From JBKEDF01 sp047975325 (lineage in GTDB: Bacteria > Pseudomonadota > Alphaproteobacteria > Rhodobacterales > Rhodobacteraceae), in NCBI GenBank assembly GCA_047975325.1, contig JBKEDF010000040.1:1-61531 (forward strand): 61,531 bases of DNA, in the 5' to 3' direction. Under the pieces are notes generated by a model. It was not told the DNA's origin. It searched no databases and saw only the letters and a program-made list of their open reading frames with translations. Shown here one piece after another: positions 44,204 through 53,262 of the stretch (positions are counted from its first letter, which is position 1; every line of letters starts with the position of its first letter). Both the position numbers and the translations under genes were made by a program.

Positions 44204-45061
44204 ATGTCAGGCAGATTGTCCTTTTCAGGCGGGCTGATGCTTGCCGGGATTATCGTGACGATATCGGCAGGACAGCCGGCGCTGGCCGAGATATTGCCCC
44301 GGCAATCCGATTTTTCCGCGCGCCGTATCGGGCTGCCTAAGGGAGAGGGGCCCCGGATTACGGTGCAGATCGATCCGGAGGAACAGGCAAGGCGACTTGC
44401 CGTCCTTCCCCGTGTCGCACCCAAACCTGATATTCCACCTGAAACCTTGCAGGAAAACATCACCACCGTGCAATCCGACTACGGCTGGTATTGGGATCTT
44501 GTCCCCGCCGGCGCAAGGGATGTGGATCTGCCGGGTGCAGTTGCCGCCCTGTCCCAGGGGCCGGGCGGTGCCTCTGTTCGCGCGCCTCGCTTGCAGCATC
44601 TGCAGGAAATCGCCTTCAGCCATGGCAAGGAAATTCTCAGGGCGACATTGGGAACGAAGGTTTCGCCCGCCCTGGTGGTGGCCATGATCGGTGTCGAAAG
44701 TTCCGGCCGGGTCGATGCCGTTAGCCATGCCGGTGCGGAAGGGCTGATGCAGCTTATCCCGGCCACGGCGGCCCGTTTCGGTGTTGCCGATGCACAGGAT
44801 CCGGCGCAGAATATTCGCGGCGGGGTTGCCTATCTGGACTGGCTGATGGGCGAATTTGATCACGATCCGCTGATGGTGGTTGCCGCCTATAATGCCGGGG
44901 AAGGTGCGGTGAAAGCCAATGGCGGTGTCCCGCCCTATGCCGAAACCCGCGACTATGTGCCCAAGGTGCTTGCCGCCTGGCAGGTAGCGCAGGGGCTTTG
45001 CCTTTCCGCGCCGGAACTGATCAGCGACCCTTGCGTTTTCAAGGTTATCTCATCGGGCTGA
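44204..45061 (+). CDS. Lytic murein transglycosylase (SLT domain)
   Basis: This 285-residue protein has a signal peptide (LAGIIVTISAGQPALA) and a C-terminal SLT domain: catalytic Glu in GVESSGRVDAVSHAGAEGLMQL, then NIRGGVAYLDWL and AAYNAGEGAV. It cleaves the glycan strand of peptidoglycan with formation of a 1,6-anhydro end. It is divergent from the pilin genes and could open the wall for the pilus machine. Confidence 0.9.
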   Translation: MSGRLSFSGGLMLAGIIVTISAGQPALAEILPRQSDFSARRIGLPKGEGPRITVQIDPEEQARRLAVLPRVAPKPDIPPETLQENITTVQSDYGWYWDLVPAGARDVDLPGAVAALSQGPGGASVRAPRLQHLQEIAFSHGKEILRATLGTKVSPALVVAMIGVESSGRVDAVSHAGAEGLMQLIPATAARFGVADAQDPAQNIRGGVAYLDWLMGEFDHDPLMVVAAYNAGEGAVKANGGVPPYAETRDYVPKVLAAWQVAQGLCLSAPELISDPCVFKVISSG

Positions 45062-45129
45062 TCTGTCCATGACCGATGGATGTCTGCCTGGGGGTGACGG
45101 GGGCGATCCTTTCCCTTGCGGGCGGTGTG

Positions 45130-45423
45130 TCAGACCGAAAACGCGTCTGCCCATTCCGGATGCCGGGTGCGCATGGCATTAATGAAAGGGCAAAGTGGTA
45201 CGATACGAAATCCGTTGGCGCGCGCATCTGTGACCATGAATTCCACAAGGCGCAGGCCTGCACCTGTTCCGCGAAGCGCATCCGGCACGCCGGTGTGGTC
45301 CGCGATGATCAGCGTGGGGGAAGAGACGGAATAGGTGATTTCCGCCTCCGCGCCATTGGCGGCGAAAACATAGCGGCCTTTCGAGCCGCCATGTTCCTTG
45401 TGGATATCGGGCTTAGTTGACAA
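45130..45423 (-). CDS. Small GNAT-fold N-acetyltransferase
   Basis: This 97-residue protein has the compact YjdJ/Gcn5-like acetyltransferase pattern (ADHTGVPDALRGTGAGLRLVEFMVTDAR, the pyrophosphate loop) and ends near CPFINAMRTRHPEW. It transfers an acetyl group from acetyl-CoA; the acceptor is unknown. It overlaps the scoB 3' end by 11 bp, so it belongs to the scoAB operon. Confidence 0.85.
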   Translation of the reverse strand: MSTKPDIHKEHGGSKGRYVFAANGAEAEITYSVSSPTLIIADHTGVPDALRGTGAGLRLVEFMVTDARANGFRIVPLCPFINAMRTRHPEWADAFSV

Positions 45424-46039
45424 GTGTCGCCTCGGTGGCTGCGCGCAATTCTTCCTCGCTTACACCATCTGCCAGCTCGATCAGTTTCAAGCCGCCTTCG
45501 ACAACATCCAGTACACCCAGATTGGTGATGATCCGGTCGACGACGCCCTTGCCCGTCAGGGGCAGGGTGCAGGCCTTCAGCAGTTTGGATTCACCTTTCT
45601 TGTTGGTGTGATCCATCACCACGACTACCCGGCCGACACCGGCCACCAGATCCATTGCGCCACCCATGCCCTTCACGAGCTTTCCGGGGATCATCCAGTT
45701 TGCCAGATCGCCGTTTTCAGCCACTTCCATCGCACCCAGAATTGCCGCCGCGATCTTGCCGCCACGGATCATGCCAAAGCTGGTGGCGCTGTCAAAATAG
45801 GAGGTACGCGACAATTCCGTAATGGTCTGCTTGCCGGCATTGATCAGATCGGCATCCTCTTCGCCCTCAAAGGGGAAAGGACCCATGCCCAGCATGCCGT
45901 TTTCCGATTGCAGCGTGATATCCTTGTCGCCGACATAATTGGCCACCAGTGTCGGGATGCCGATGCCAAGATTGACATACATGCCGTCTTCAAGTTCCTG
46001 TGCGGCCCGTTCGGCCATCTGGTTGCGGTCCCATGCCAT
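45413..46039 (-). CDS. scoB: 3-oxoacid CoA-transferase, subunit B
   Basis: This 208-residue subunit has the family I CoA-transferase catalytic Glu in SENGMLGMG and the GKGGAMDLV-like KGMGGAMDLVAGV stretch. With ScoA it moves CoA from succinyl-CoA to a 3-oxoacid such as acetoacetate. It begins 3 bp after scoA and overlaps the GNAT gene at its end. Confidence 0.93.
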   Translation of the reverse strand: MAWDRNQMAERAAQELEDGMYVNLGIGIPTLVANYVGDKDITLQSENGMLGMGPFPFEGEEDADLINAGKQTITELSRTSYFDSATSFGMIRGGKIAAAILGAMEVAENGDLANWMIPGKLVKGMGGAMDLVAGVGRVVVVMDHTNKKGESKLLKACTLPLTGKGVVDRIITNLGVLDVVEGGLKLIELADGVSEEELRAATEATLVN

Positions 46040-46042
46040 GGC

Positions 46043-46747
46043 TCAGGCCTCCTCACGCTTGCGGGTCGTGCGCTGTTCGATACGCTTTTCATGTTCGCCC
46101 TGGATCAGGCGGTGGACATAGATGCCCGGAAGGTGGATCAGATCGGGGTTGATCGACCCGCGCGGCACGATTTCCTCGACCTCGGCAATGCAGACCTTGC
46201 CGCACATGGCAGCGGGCGGGTTGAAATTGCGTGCGGTCTTGCGGAAAAGCAGGTTGCCCGTGTCATCCGCCTTCCAAGCCTTGACGATGGCCAGGTCGGC
46301 GACAATGCCGCGTTCAAGGATATATTCCTGACCGTCGAATTCCTTGACCTCCTTGCCATCGGCGATCACCGTGCCGACGCCGGTCTTGGTGTAAAATCCG
46401 GGAATACCCGCACCTCCGGCGCGCATGCGTTCGGCAAGCGTCCCTTGCGGGTTGAATTCCAGTTCCAGTTCCCCCGCAAGATATTGCCGCATGAATTCGG
46501 CATTTTCCCCGACATAGGAGGAGATCATCTTCTTGACCTGCCGCGTCTCCAGCAGCACGCCCAGGCCAAACCCGTCAACGCCGGCATTATTGGAGGCGAC
46601 GGTCAGATTCCGGGTTCCGGCCTCTTTGATCGCTGCAATCAGAAGTTCGGGAATGCCGCAAAGGCCAAAGCCGCCTGCCGCGATGGTCATGCCGTCGAAA
46701 AGCAGGCCATCCAGGGCAGCAGTCGCGTTCGGATAGATCTTTTTCAT
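46043..46747 (-). CDS. scoA: 3-oxoacid CoA-transferase, subunit A
   Basis: This 234-residue subunit has the class I motif GMTIAAGGFGLCGIPE and the conserved GGAGIPGFYTKTGVGT and EFDGQEYILE segments. It forms a heterotetramer with ScoB. The start at 46747 follows GGGGAGAA; the frame opens at 46834. The enzyme links ketone-body or acetoacetate use to the TCA cycle. Confidence 0.94.
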   Translation of the reverse strand: MKKIYPNATAALDGLLFDGMTIAAGGFGLCGIPELLIAAIKEAGTRNLTVASNNAGVDGFGLGVLLETRQVKKMISSYVGENAEFMRQYLAGELELEFNPQGTLAERMRAGGAGIPGFYTKTGVGTVIADGKEVKEFDGQEYILERGIVADLAIVKAWKADDTGNLLFRKTARNFNPPAAMCGKVCIAEVEEIVPRGSINPDLIHLPGIYVHRLIQGEHEKRIEQRTTRKREEA

Positions 46748-46878
46748 GGTTCTCCCCAGGAAATTTGACTGCCTGCGACTATTGGACGACAGGCGGATGG
46801 CTGTCAATCGCGCGGGGTTGGGGGCGCGGAACAAAACCCCCTATCGCCCGGGCGCAGGATATGGCATTGGGGGGGCAT

Positions 46879-47212
46879 GCGGACGTGGCGGAACCGGTAG
46901 ACGCTGCAGACTTTGACAATTGGAGTGCCCGGGCGGGAAACCCCCGGTGCAGAACCGCTCAAATTCGGGGAAAGCTCTGGGTCCTGGACCCGTGCCAATC
47001 CCGAGCCAAGCCCCTTCGGGGGAAGGTGTAGAGACTAGACGGGTGGCGCCTAAAGCCCCTTTCCCTGAGAAGGGGGCCATGGTGAAGGGATAGTCCAGAC
47101 CACGAACGTCCGAAGCCCGCATGACGGGGAAAGGGCGGCGGCGAAAGCCGAAGTGGTACGAAAATCTGCTTCCCGTAAGGGAGTGCGGGTTCGATCCCCG
47201 CCGTCCGCACCA
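46879..47212 (+). tRNA. trnL-UAA: tRNA-Leu(UAA), interrupted by a group I intron
   Basis: The exons fold as a class II tRNA: acceptor GCGGACG/CGTCCGC (46879-46885, 47202-47208), D arm, anticodon stem GCAGA/TCTGC, loop C-U-U/A-A-A-A, a long variable arm (TCCC-GTAA-GGGA), T arm GCGGG-TTCGATC-CCCGC and encoded CCA at 47210-47212. The anticodon is UAA, split after U34 (46913) by the 247-nt intron at 46914-47160. Exons total 87 nt. Because the anticodon is broken, splicing is essential for a working tRNA. Confidence 0.95.
46914..47160 (+). ncRNA. Self-splicing group I intron (IC3-like) in tRNA-Leu(UAA)
   Basis: P1 is ACUUUGA (exon plus intron, 46910-46916), loop CAA, UUGGAGU (46920-46926), with the required U.G pair at the 5' splice site. 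Core blocks are present: TTCGGGGAAAGC, CCAATCCCGAGCC, GGTGTAGAGACTAGACGGG and GATAGTCCAGA. P7 forms from GACTA (47033-47037) and TAGTC (47091-47095). The last intron base is G (47160). The layout matches cyanobacterial and plastid trnL introns as I know them. No homing endonuclease ORF is present; length is 247 nt. Confidence 0.93.
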
Positions 47213-47354
47213 CCATACCATATCGTGATCCCGAACGATCCTGGCATGACAAGTGCACTCTGGCTCGCGGCATGGGGCAGGATCGGGCCGATGAGGCTAT
47301 TGGACAGGCAAGGCCAGGGCCCTATATTGCGGGTGGATGCAGGAAGGTTGATCA

Positions 47355-47804
47355 ATGCCCAGTTATAGCAAGGACCCGCAGGCGGTTGCCCGTCTTTCCC
47401 CGGAACAATACCGGGTGACCCAGAAAAACGGAACGGAACGCCCCGGTACAGGGCCATATCTGTCGAACAAGGCGCCGGGGATCTATGTGGATATCGTGTC
47501 GGGGGAGCCGCTTTTCGCTTCGACGGACAAATATGAATCAGGGTGCGGCTGGCCCTCGTTTACCCGCCCGATAGAGCCTGCCCATATTGCCGAACTGCGT
47601 GATACCAGCCACGGCATGCTCCGGGTGGAGGTCCGTTCCACCCATGGCGACAGCCATCTTGGCCATGTCTTTCCCGATGGTCCGCCCGATCGTGGCGGGC
47701 TTCGTTATTGCATCAATGGTGCTGCACTGCGTTTCGTTCCGCGTGAAAAGATGGAGGCCGAAGGTTATGGCGCCTATCTGCCGCAGGTGGAGGACCCCGC
47801 ATGA
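47355..47804 (+). CDS. msrB: Peptide methionine-R-sulfoxide reductase MsrB
   Basis: This 149-residue protein has the MsrB signature with the catalytic Cys119 in RYCINGAALRF and a second Cys64 in SGCGWPSF. The usual extra zinc-binding CxxC pairs are not seen. It reduces the R-epimer of methionine sulfoxide. Its stop overlaps the msrA start as ATGA, so the two are coupled. Confidence 0.94.
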   Translation: MPSYSKDPQAVARLSPEQYRVTQKNGTERPGTGPYLSNKAPGIYVDIVSGEPLFASTDKYESGCGWPSFTRPIEPAHIAELRDTSHGMLRVEVRSTHGDSHLGHVFPDGPPDRGGLRYCINGAALRFVPREKMEAEGYGAYLPQVEDPA

Positions 47805-48310
47805 GTACCGAAATGGCCATTCTGGCGGGGGGGTGTTTCTGGGGAATGCAGGACCTCATCCGCAAACGTTCCGGTGTTCTGAAAACCCGGGTGGGGTACA
47901 GTGGCGGTGATGTGGCCAATGCGACCTATCGCAATCATGGCAGCCATGCCGAGGCGATCGAGGTGGTTTTTGACCCGTCCCGGATTTCGTACCGGGATCT
48001 TCTGGAATTGTTTTTTCAGATACATGACCCGACCACCCTGAACAGGCAGGGGAATGATCGCGGAACCTCCTATCGTTCCGGCATCTATTATCTGGATGAC
48101 AACCAGCGGCTTGTCGCGCTTGAAACCATTGCCGATGTGAACGCTTCGGGGCTTTGGCCGGGCAAGGTGGTCACCGAGGTGAAGGCGGCTGGTGATTTCT
48201 GGGAAGCGGAGCCCGAACATCAGGATTATCTGGAACGCATTCCCAATGGTTATACCTGCCATTTCCCGCGCGCCGATTGGGTGCTGCCCAAGGCCGCCGC
48301 TGCGGGATAA
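47801..48310 (+). CDS. msrA: Peptide methionine-S-sulfoxide reductase MsrA
   Basis: This 169-residue protein has the catalytic motif GGCFWG (Cys12) and the conserved GYSGGDVANATYRNHGSHAEAIEV block. It reduces the S-epimer of methionine sulfoxide. The ATGA overlap with msrB gives a single repair unit for oxidised methionine. It is convergent with dnaB, which ends 26 bp later. Confidence 0.95.
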   Translation: MSTEMAILAGGCFWGMQDLIRKRSGVLKTRVGYSGGDVANATYRNHGSHAEAIEVVFDPSRISYRDLLELFFQIHDPTTLNRQGNDRGTSYRSGIYYLDDNQRLVALETIADVNASGLWPGKVVTEVKAAGDFWEAEPEHQDYLERIPNGYTCHFPRADWVLPKAAAAG

Positions 48311-48336
48311 TACCGGGCGTATGAACGGGGCTGGCC

Positions 48337-49830
48337 TTAAAACTGGTCTTCGCCCTGCTGCCAGGGACGAACCAGGTTTCCGAAACGGGTGAAGCGGCCT
48401 TCGAAGCTCAATTCCACGCTTCCGATCGGACCGTGCCGTTGCTTGCCGATGATAATCTCGGCCTTGCCGTGGACCTGTTCCATGACCGCTTGCCAGGTTG
48501 CCATCTTTTCAAGCTCATGATCACCGGGCTTTTCGCGCTCTTTGTAATATTCATCGCGATAGACGAACATCACCACATCGGCATCCTGTTCGATCGACCC
48601 CGATTCCCGCAGATCCGAAAGCTGCGGACGCTTGTCATCACGCGATTCGACCTGGCGGGAAAGTTGCGAAAGCGCAATGACCGGGATGTTCAGCTCCTTC
48701 GCGATGGCCTTCAGGCCCTGTGTGATTTCCGAAACCTCTTGCACCCGGCTTTCCTTGGAAGCCCCCTTGAGCAGTTGGAGATAATCGACAATCAGGACAT
48801 CCAGACCATGGGTCCGTTTCAGCCGCCTTGCGCGCGCCGCCACCTGTGAAATCGGCAGGGCAGGGGTGTCGTCAATATACAGGGGGCAGGATTCAAGGCT
48901 CTTGGCGGCTTCGACGAAACGGCGGAATTCCTCTTCGCGCATATCGCCCCGGCGGATCTGCTCGGAGGGCACTTCCGAGGCCTCCGACAGGATCCGCGCG
49001 GCCAGTTGTTCCGCGCTCATTTCCAGTGAATAGAAACCGACAACCCCGCCTTCAACCGCCCCTTCGGAGCCATCCGAAAGCTGCCCGCGGCGATAGGTTC
49101 TGGCAATGTTGAAAGCAATGTTCGTGGCCAGTGATGTTTTGCCCATCGAGGGACGACCGGCAAGGATGATCAGATCCGAAGGGTGAAGCCCCCCCAGTTT
49201 CTTGTCCAGATCGACCAGACCTGTCGAGATACCCGCCAGCCCGCCATCGCGCTGATAGGCGGCATTGGCGACATTCACGGCATCCGTCACGGCCTTGAGG
49301 AAGGAGGTGAAACCCCGTTCCGCCACGCCCTGTTCGCCAAGCTTGTAAAGCCGCTGTTCGGCCTCGACGATCTGTTCCTTCGGTTCGGAGATCACATCGA
49401 CCTTTGCCGCCTTGGCGGAAATGTCGCGTCCCAGGGCAATCAATTCCCGCCGCACGGCAAGGTCATAGATCATCTGCGCGTAATCCCGTGCGGCAAAGGC
49501 CGAAATGGCCGCACCTGCAAGGCGTGCCAGATAGGCCGGGCCGCCCAGTTCCTTCAGTCCGTCATCATCTTCCAGAAAGGCCTTGAGCGTGACGGGGGAG
49601 GCCAGCGCGTTTTTCTGGATCCGCGCTGCGGCAATCTCAAAAATCCGAGAATGGACGGGATCATAGAAATGTTCGGCCTTTACCAGGCCCGAAACCCGAT
49701 CATAGACATCATTATTGGTCAGGATGGCGCCCAGGATCTGCTGTTCGGCCTCGATATTATGTGGCAGTGCCTCTGCGCTTTCCGGGCCTGGCGCAACGGG
49801 GGTGGGTCGGATCGGGGTAATTTCGCTCAA
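48337..49830 (-). CDS. dnaB: Replicative DNA helicase DnaB
   Basis: This 497-residue protein has the N-terminal primase-interaction domain and a RecA-like core: Walker A GRPSMGKTSL, Walker B LIVDYLQLL, the conserved SQLSRQVESRDDKRPQLSDLRESGSIEQDAD and the final R-finger region. It is the hexameric helicase at the replication fork. It starts with TTG at 49830, supported by a very strong GAGGAGG. The 223 bp upstream hold no gene. Confidence 0.95.
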   Translation of the reverse strand: MSEITPIRPTPVAPGPESAEALPHNIEAEQQILGAILTNNDVYDRVSGLVKAEHFYDPVHSRIFEIAAARIQKNALASPVTLKAFLEDDDGLKELGGPAYLARLAGAAISAFAARDYAQMIYDLAVRRELIALGRDISAKAAKVDVISEPKEQIVEAEQRLYKLGEQGVAERGFTSFLKAVTDAVNVANAAYQRDGGLAGISTGLVDLDKKLGGLHPSDLIILAGRPSMGKTSLATNIAFNIARTYRRGQLSDGSEGAVEGGVVGFYSLEMSAEQLAARILSEASEVPSEQIRRGDMREEEFRRFVEAAKSLESCPLYIDDTPALPISQVAARARRLKRTHGLDVLIVDYLQLLKGASKESRVQEVSEITQGLKAIAKELNIPVIALSQLSRQVESRDDKRPQLSDLRESGSIEQDADVVMFVYRDEYYKEREKPGDHELEKMATWQAVMEQVHGKAEIIIGKQRHGPIGSVELSFEGRFTRFGNLVRPWQQGEDQF

Positions 49831-50053
49831 CTCTGCCTCCTCACGCTCGGCTCAGTGCATGCCCTTTTCGGAGCCCGAACGCAACGGGGGAACAAGTCCG
49901 TGGATAAACCTGTGGCCAGTTGCAATGTCAGGACGATTGCGCTGCACGCGCCACCATATGTTGTGTATATTAGAAAGGAGCCTACCAGACAATCGCCGCG
50001 AATCGAAGCTTTTCCCCAGACGCTGGAAAATTCCGGGGAAAATATCGGTGGAA

Positions 50054-50734
50054 TCAGGCCGGTTTTCGTGCGTCCTGCCAGGCACGCGGTGTGGTCAGAA
50101 AGGCCTCGACTTCCCGGAGTGTATCGGCGTCAAAGGCGTTGCTTTCGCGTGCTTCGGCCAACACGTCCCACCAAGTGCAGAGATGATGCAATGCCACCCC
50201 ATGCGCAGCCAGTCTTTCGGTCGTTTCGGGAAAGATCCCGTAATAGAAAATAACGGCGGTATGGGCGCAGATCGCCCCTGTTTCGCGTATTGCATCAACG
50301 AAGGACAGCTTCGATCCGCCATCGGTGGTCAGATCCTCCACCAACAATATGCGCTGCCCTTCGCTCATGGCCCCCTCGATCCGGGCATTGCGGCCGTAGC
50401 CTTTGGGTTTCTTGCGCACATATGTCATCGGTAGCGCCATCCTTTCGGCCACCAGCGCGGCAAAGGGAATCACCGCCGTTTCCCCCCCCGCCACATTGTC
50501 AAAGGCTTCGAAGCCGGCTTCGCGCAGCACAGTGACGGTCAGGAAATCCATCAGGGCAGAACGGATACGCGGATAGGAAATAAGCTTGCGGCAATCGATA
50601 TAGGTCGGGGAAGGCAGCCCCGAGGCCAGTGTAAAAGGCTCCTCCGCGTTGAAATGCACGGCCTCGATTTCCAGCAACATGCGTGCTGTCAGGCGGGCGA
50701 TTTCTTCTTTGGGGGGGAAGCTGGCAGGGATCAT
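50054..50734 (-). CDS. pyrE: Orotate phosphoribosyltransferase
   Basis: This 226-residue enzyme has the PRPP-binding loop RILLVEDLTTDGGSK and the OPRT family pattern (FTLASGLPSPTYIDCRKLI). It converts orotate and PRPP to OMP. It follows pyrC by 20 bp on the same strand, so they form a pyrimidine operon. Confidence 0.95.
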   Translation of the reverse strand: MIPASFPPKEEIARLTARMLLEIEAVHFNAEEPFTLASGLPSPTYIDCRKLISYPRIRSALMDFLTVTVLREAGFEAFDNVAGGETAVIPFAALVAERMALPMTYVRKKPKGYGRNARIEGAMSEGQRILLVEDLTTDGGSKLSFVDAIRETGAICAHTAVIFYYGIFPETTERLAAHGVALHHLCTWWDVLAEARESNAFDADTLREVEAFLTTPRAWQDARKPA

Positions 50735-50754
50735 GGCAGGTCCTTTCGGAGGCG

Positions 50755-51795
50755 TCAGGGCTCAATATGCCAATGCACGGGAAAGCCGGGATCAAAGACA
50801 GTAACGGGCCCATCTCCGGTTTCGATCTTGTCGGGCCATGTGGCGCGCGCGCCTTTTGTCAGGGTGATCCGGACATCATTCGGTGGCAGGCGGTAAAATG
50901 CGGGGCCGTTAAGTGAACTGAAGGCCTCCAGCCGGTCCAGGGCTTCCTCCTCTTCGAAGACATGGGCCAGAAGGGCCATGGTGTTGGTCGCGGTGAAACA
51001 GCCCGCGCAGCCACAGGCATGTTCCTTGAGGGCATCGATATGGGGGGCGCTGTCGGTGCCGAGAAAAAAGCCCGCATCGCCCGAGGTGGCGGCATCGCGC
51101 AATGCCAGCCTGTGTTTTTCGCGCTTGGCAACAGGCAGGCAATAGTAATGCGGCTTGATCCCTCCAACAAGGATATGATTGCGGTTGATGATCAGATGGT
51201 GGGTGGTGATGGTTGCGGCCAGATCCGGGCCGCCCGCGCGGGCATAGGCAACACCCTCGGCGGTGGTGATGTGTTCCATGACCACCCGCAGTCCCGGTAT
51301 CTTGCGGCGCAAGGGGTCAAGCACGGTTTCGATGAAAACGGCCTCGCGGTCGAAGATATCGACATCAGCCGTCGTTACTTCCCCATGCGTGCAAAGGGGA
51401 AGGCCGATCTCGGCCATCTTTTCCAGAACCGGGCGAACTTTTTCAAAATCCCGGACGCCGCTGGCACTGTTGGTCGTGGCGCCCGCCGGATAGAGCTTGA
51501 CCGCTTTCACCAGACCGGAGGCCGCAGCGGCGGCAACATCCACCGGGTCGGTTTCCTCGGTCAGATAGAGTGTCATCAATGGTTCGAACGTCATCCCGTC
51601 TGGCAGGGCGGTGAGGATCCGTTCACGATAGGCGGTGGCCTGTTGGCCCGTTACGACCGGCGGCACGAGATTGGGCATGATGATCGCACGGGCAAAATGA
51701 CGTGCGCTTTCGGGCAGGACGCCCTTGAGCATGGCGCCATCACGCAGATGCAGGTGCCAGTCGTCAGGGCGGCGGATAGCAAGGCTTTTTGTCAT
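50755..51795 (-). CDS. pyrC: Dihydroorotase (class II type)
   Basis: This 346-residue enzyme has the metal ligands in RPDDWHLHLRDG, the carbamylated Lys in AVKLYPAGATTNS, then the His-His region (GEVTTADVDIFDREAVFIETVL and MEHITTAEG) and LGTDSAPH. It cyclises carbamoyl-aspartate to dihydroorotate. The frame opens at 51885; 51795 fits the family start. Confidence 0.95.
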   Translation of the reverse strand: MTKSLAIRRPDDWHLHLRDGAMLKGVLPESARHFARAIIMPNLVPPVVTGQQATAYRERILTALPDGMTFEPLMTLYLTEETDPVDVAAAAASGLVKAVKLYPAGATTNSASGVRDFEKVRPVLEKMAEIGLPLCTHGEVTTADVDIFDREAVFIETVLDPLRRKIPGLRVVMEHITTAEGVAYARAGGPDLAATITTHHLIINRNHILVGGIKPHYYCLPVAKREKHRLALRDAATSGDAGFFLGTDSAPHIDALKEHACGCAGCFTATNTMALLAHVFEEEEALDRLEAFSSLNGPAFYRLPPNDVRITLTKGARATWPDKIETGDGPVTVFDPGFPVHWHIEP

Positions 51796-51936
51796 GGTCT
51801 CCGCGCTATCCGATCGGTCCGGCTTTTTCCAGTGCGAATCGTGGCGCGGGGATGTGCATTCCCGTTTCGGTGCAACCGCTGGCACGAACCTATCTTCCGC
51901 CCGTGCCAGAGGTAGGGTGGGACAGCGCCCAGGCTG

Positions 51937-53157
51937 TCAGAAAAACGCCTGAACACCCGTGATTGCGCGGCCAAGGATCAGCGCATGCACGTCATGCGTG
52001 CCTTCATAGGTGTTGACGGTTTCCAGATTGACCATATGGCGCATGACCTGGAATTCTTCGGAAATGCCGTTGCCGCCATGCATGTCGCGCGCCCAGCGGG
52101 CAATCTCCAGCGCCTTGCCGCAATTGTTGCGTTTGGTGAGGGAGATCATTTCCGGCGCTGCATTGGCCTCATCCAGAAGCCGCCCGACCCGCAAGCTGGC
52201 CTGCAGCCCGAGGCTGATTTCCGTCAGCATATTGGCCAGCTTGAGCTGGAAAAGCTGTGTCCCGGCAAGCGGTTTGTTGAACTGTTTGCGGTCGAGCCCG
52301 TATTGCCGTGCCGCCGAAAGGCAGTATTCCGCCGCACCAAGCACGCCCCAGGAAATGCCATAACGCGCCCGGTTGAGGCAACCGAACGGCCCTTTCAGCC
52401 CTTCCACATTTGGCAAAAGCGCCTCTTCGCCAACCTCTACATCCTCCAGAACGACCTCTCCGGTGATTGACGCCCGCAGACTGAGCTTGCCGCCGATCTT
52501 TGGCGCCGAAAGCCCCTTGGTTCCCTTGTCCAGCACAAAGCCGCGTATCTTGCCGCCATGCGCCTCAGATTTGGCCCAGATGACGAAGACATCCGCGATG
52601 GGTGAATTGGAGATCCACATCTTTGAGCCATTCAGCAGATATCCGTTTGCGGTTTTCCTGGCGGTGGTTTTCATCCCTGCCGGGTCTGAACCCGCATCCG
52701 GTTCGGTCAGGCCGAAACAGCCGATCCATTCACCCGATGCGAGTTTCGGCAGGTATTTCTTGCGCTGTTCTTCCGAACCATAAGCATAGATCGGATACAT
52801 CACGAGTGAGCTTTGAACCGACATCATGGAACGATATCCCGAATCGACGCGTTCCACTTCCCGTGCGATCAGCCCGTAGGACACATAGGATGCACCAAGC
52901 CCGCCATATTCCTCTGGCACGGTAACGCCCAGAAGCCCCATTTCCCCCATTTCACGAAAAATCGCGGGGTCGGTTTTTTCTTCGCGGTAAGCATCGATCA
53001 CGCGGGGCTGGAGCTTTTCCTGCGCATAGGCACGGGCGCCGTCACGCAGCATGCGTTCTTCTTCGGAAAGCTGGTCGTTCAGCCGGAATGCATCTTCCCA
53101 ATCGAAACGGCCCAATGCCGGGCTGTCCTTGGCCTTGAGTTTGGGCCGTTCGCTCAT
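51937..53157 (-). CDS. gcdH: Glutaryl-CoA dehydrogenase
   Basis: This 406-residue acyl-CoA dehydrogenase has GLTEPDAGSDPAGMKTTARKT, the GCDH-type catalytic Glu context LETVNTYEGTHDVHALILGRAITG and RYGISWGVLGAAEYC. It converts glutaryl-CoA to crotonyl-CoA with loss of CO2 in lysine, hydroxylysine and tryptophan breakdown, using FAD and passing electrons to ETF. It is divergent from a LysR gene with a classic LysR box between them. Confidence 0.92.
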   Translation of the reverse strand: MSERPKLKAKDSPALGRFDWEDAFRLNDQLSEEERMLRDGARAYAQEKLQPRVIDAYREEKTDPAIFREMGEMGLLGVTVPEEYGGLGASYVSYGLIAREVERVDSGYRSMMSVQSSLVMYPIYAYGSEEQRKKYLPKLASGEWIGCFGLTEPDAGSDPAGMKTTARKTANGYLLNGSKMWISNSPIADVFVIWAKSEAHGGKIRGFVLDKGTKGLSAPKIGGKLSLRASITGEVVLEDVEVGEEALLPNVEGLKGPFGCLNRARYGISWGVLGAAEYCLSAARQYGLDRKQFNKPLAGTQLFQLKLANMLTEISLGLQASLRVGRLLDEANAAPEMISLTKRNNCGKALEIARWARDMHGGNGISEEFQVMRHMVNLETVNTYEGTHDVHALILGRAITGVQAFF

Positions 53158-53234
53158 GTCGCTTTCCTTCCCTGGTTTGTCTGGCCCTGCATAGGGCAGA
53201 ATACATGTATTTTCAAATGAATTGGCTTTACAGG

Positions 53235-53255
53235 TTCATGAGTATCAGTCATGAA
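53235..53255. promoter_or_regulatory. LysR-type binding site between gcdH and its regulator gene
   Basis: TTCATGA-gtatcag-TCATGAA is a perfect 7-7-7 inverted repeat and carries the LysR T-N11-A core (TTCAT-N11-ATGAA). It lies 7 bp before the LysR start. A second palindrome, ATACATGTAT, is at 53201-53210. Together these likely control gcdH and the lysR gene. Confidence 0.7.
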
Positions 53256-53262
53256 GTGAAAG

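Noticed and set aside
45398..46768. Plus-strand ORF of 456 codons antisense to scoAB
   Set aside because: It covers two clear CoA-transferase genes on the other strand and reads as low-complexity His/Gly-rich shadow sequence.
46914..47160. Homing endonuclease gene inside the intron
   Set aside because: The intron is only 247 nt and no LAGLIDADG or HNH motif is present in any frame.
46959..47273. Minus-strand ORFs across the tRNA-Leu and intron region
   Set aside because: They are antisense to a structured RNA gene whose folding explains the sequence; no protein family is seen.
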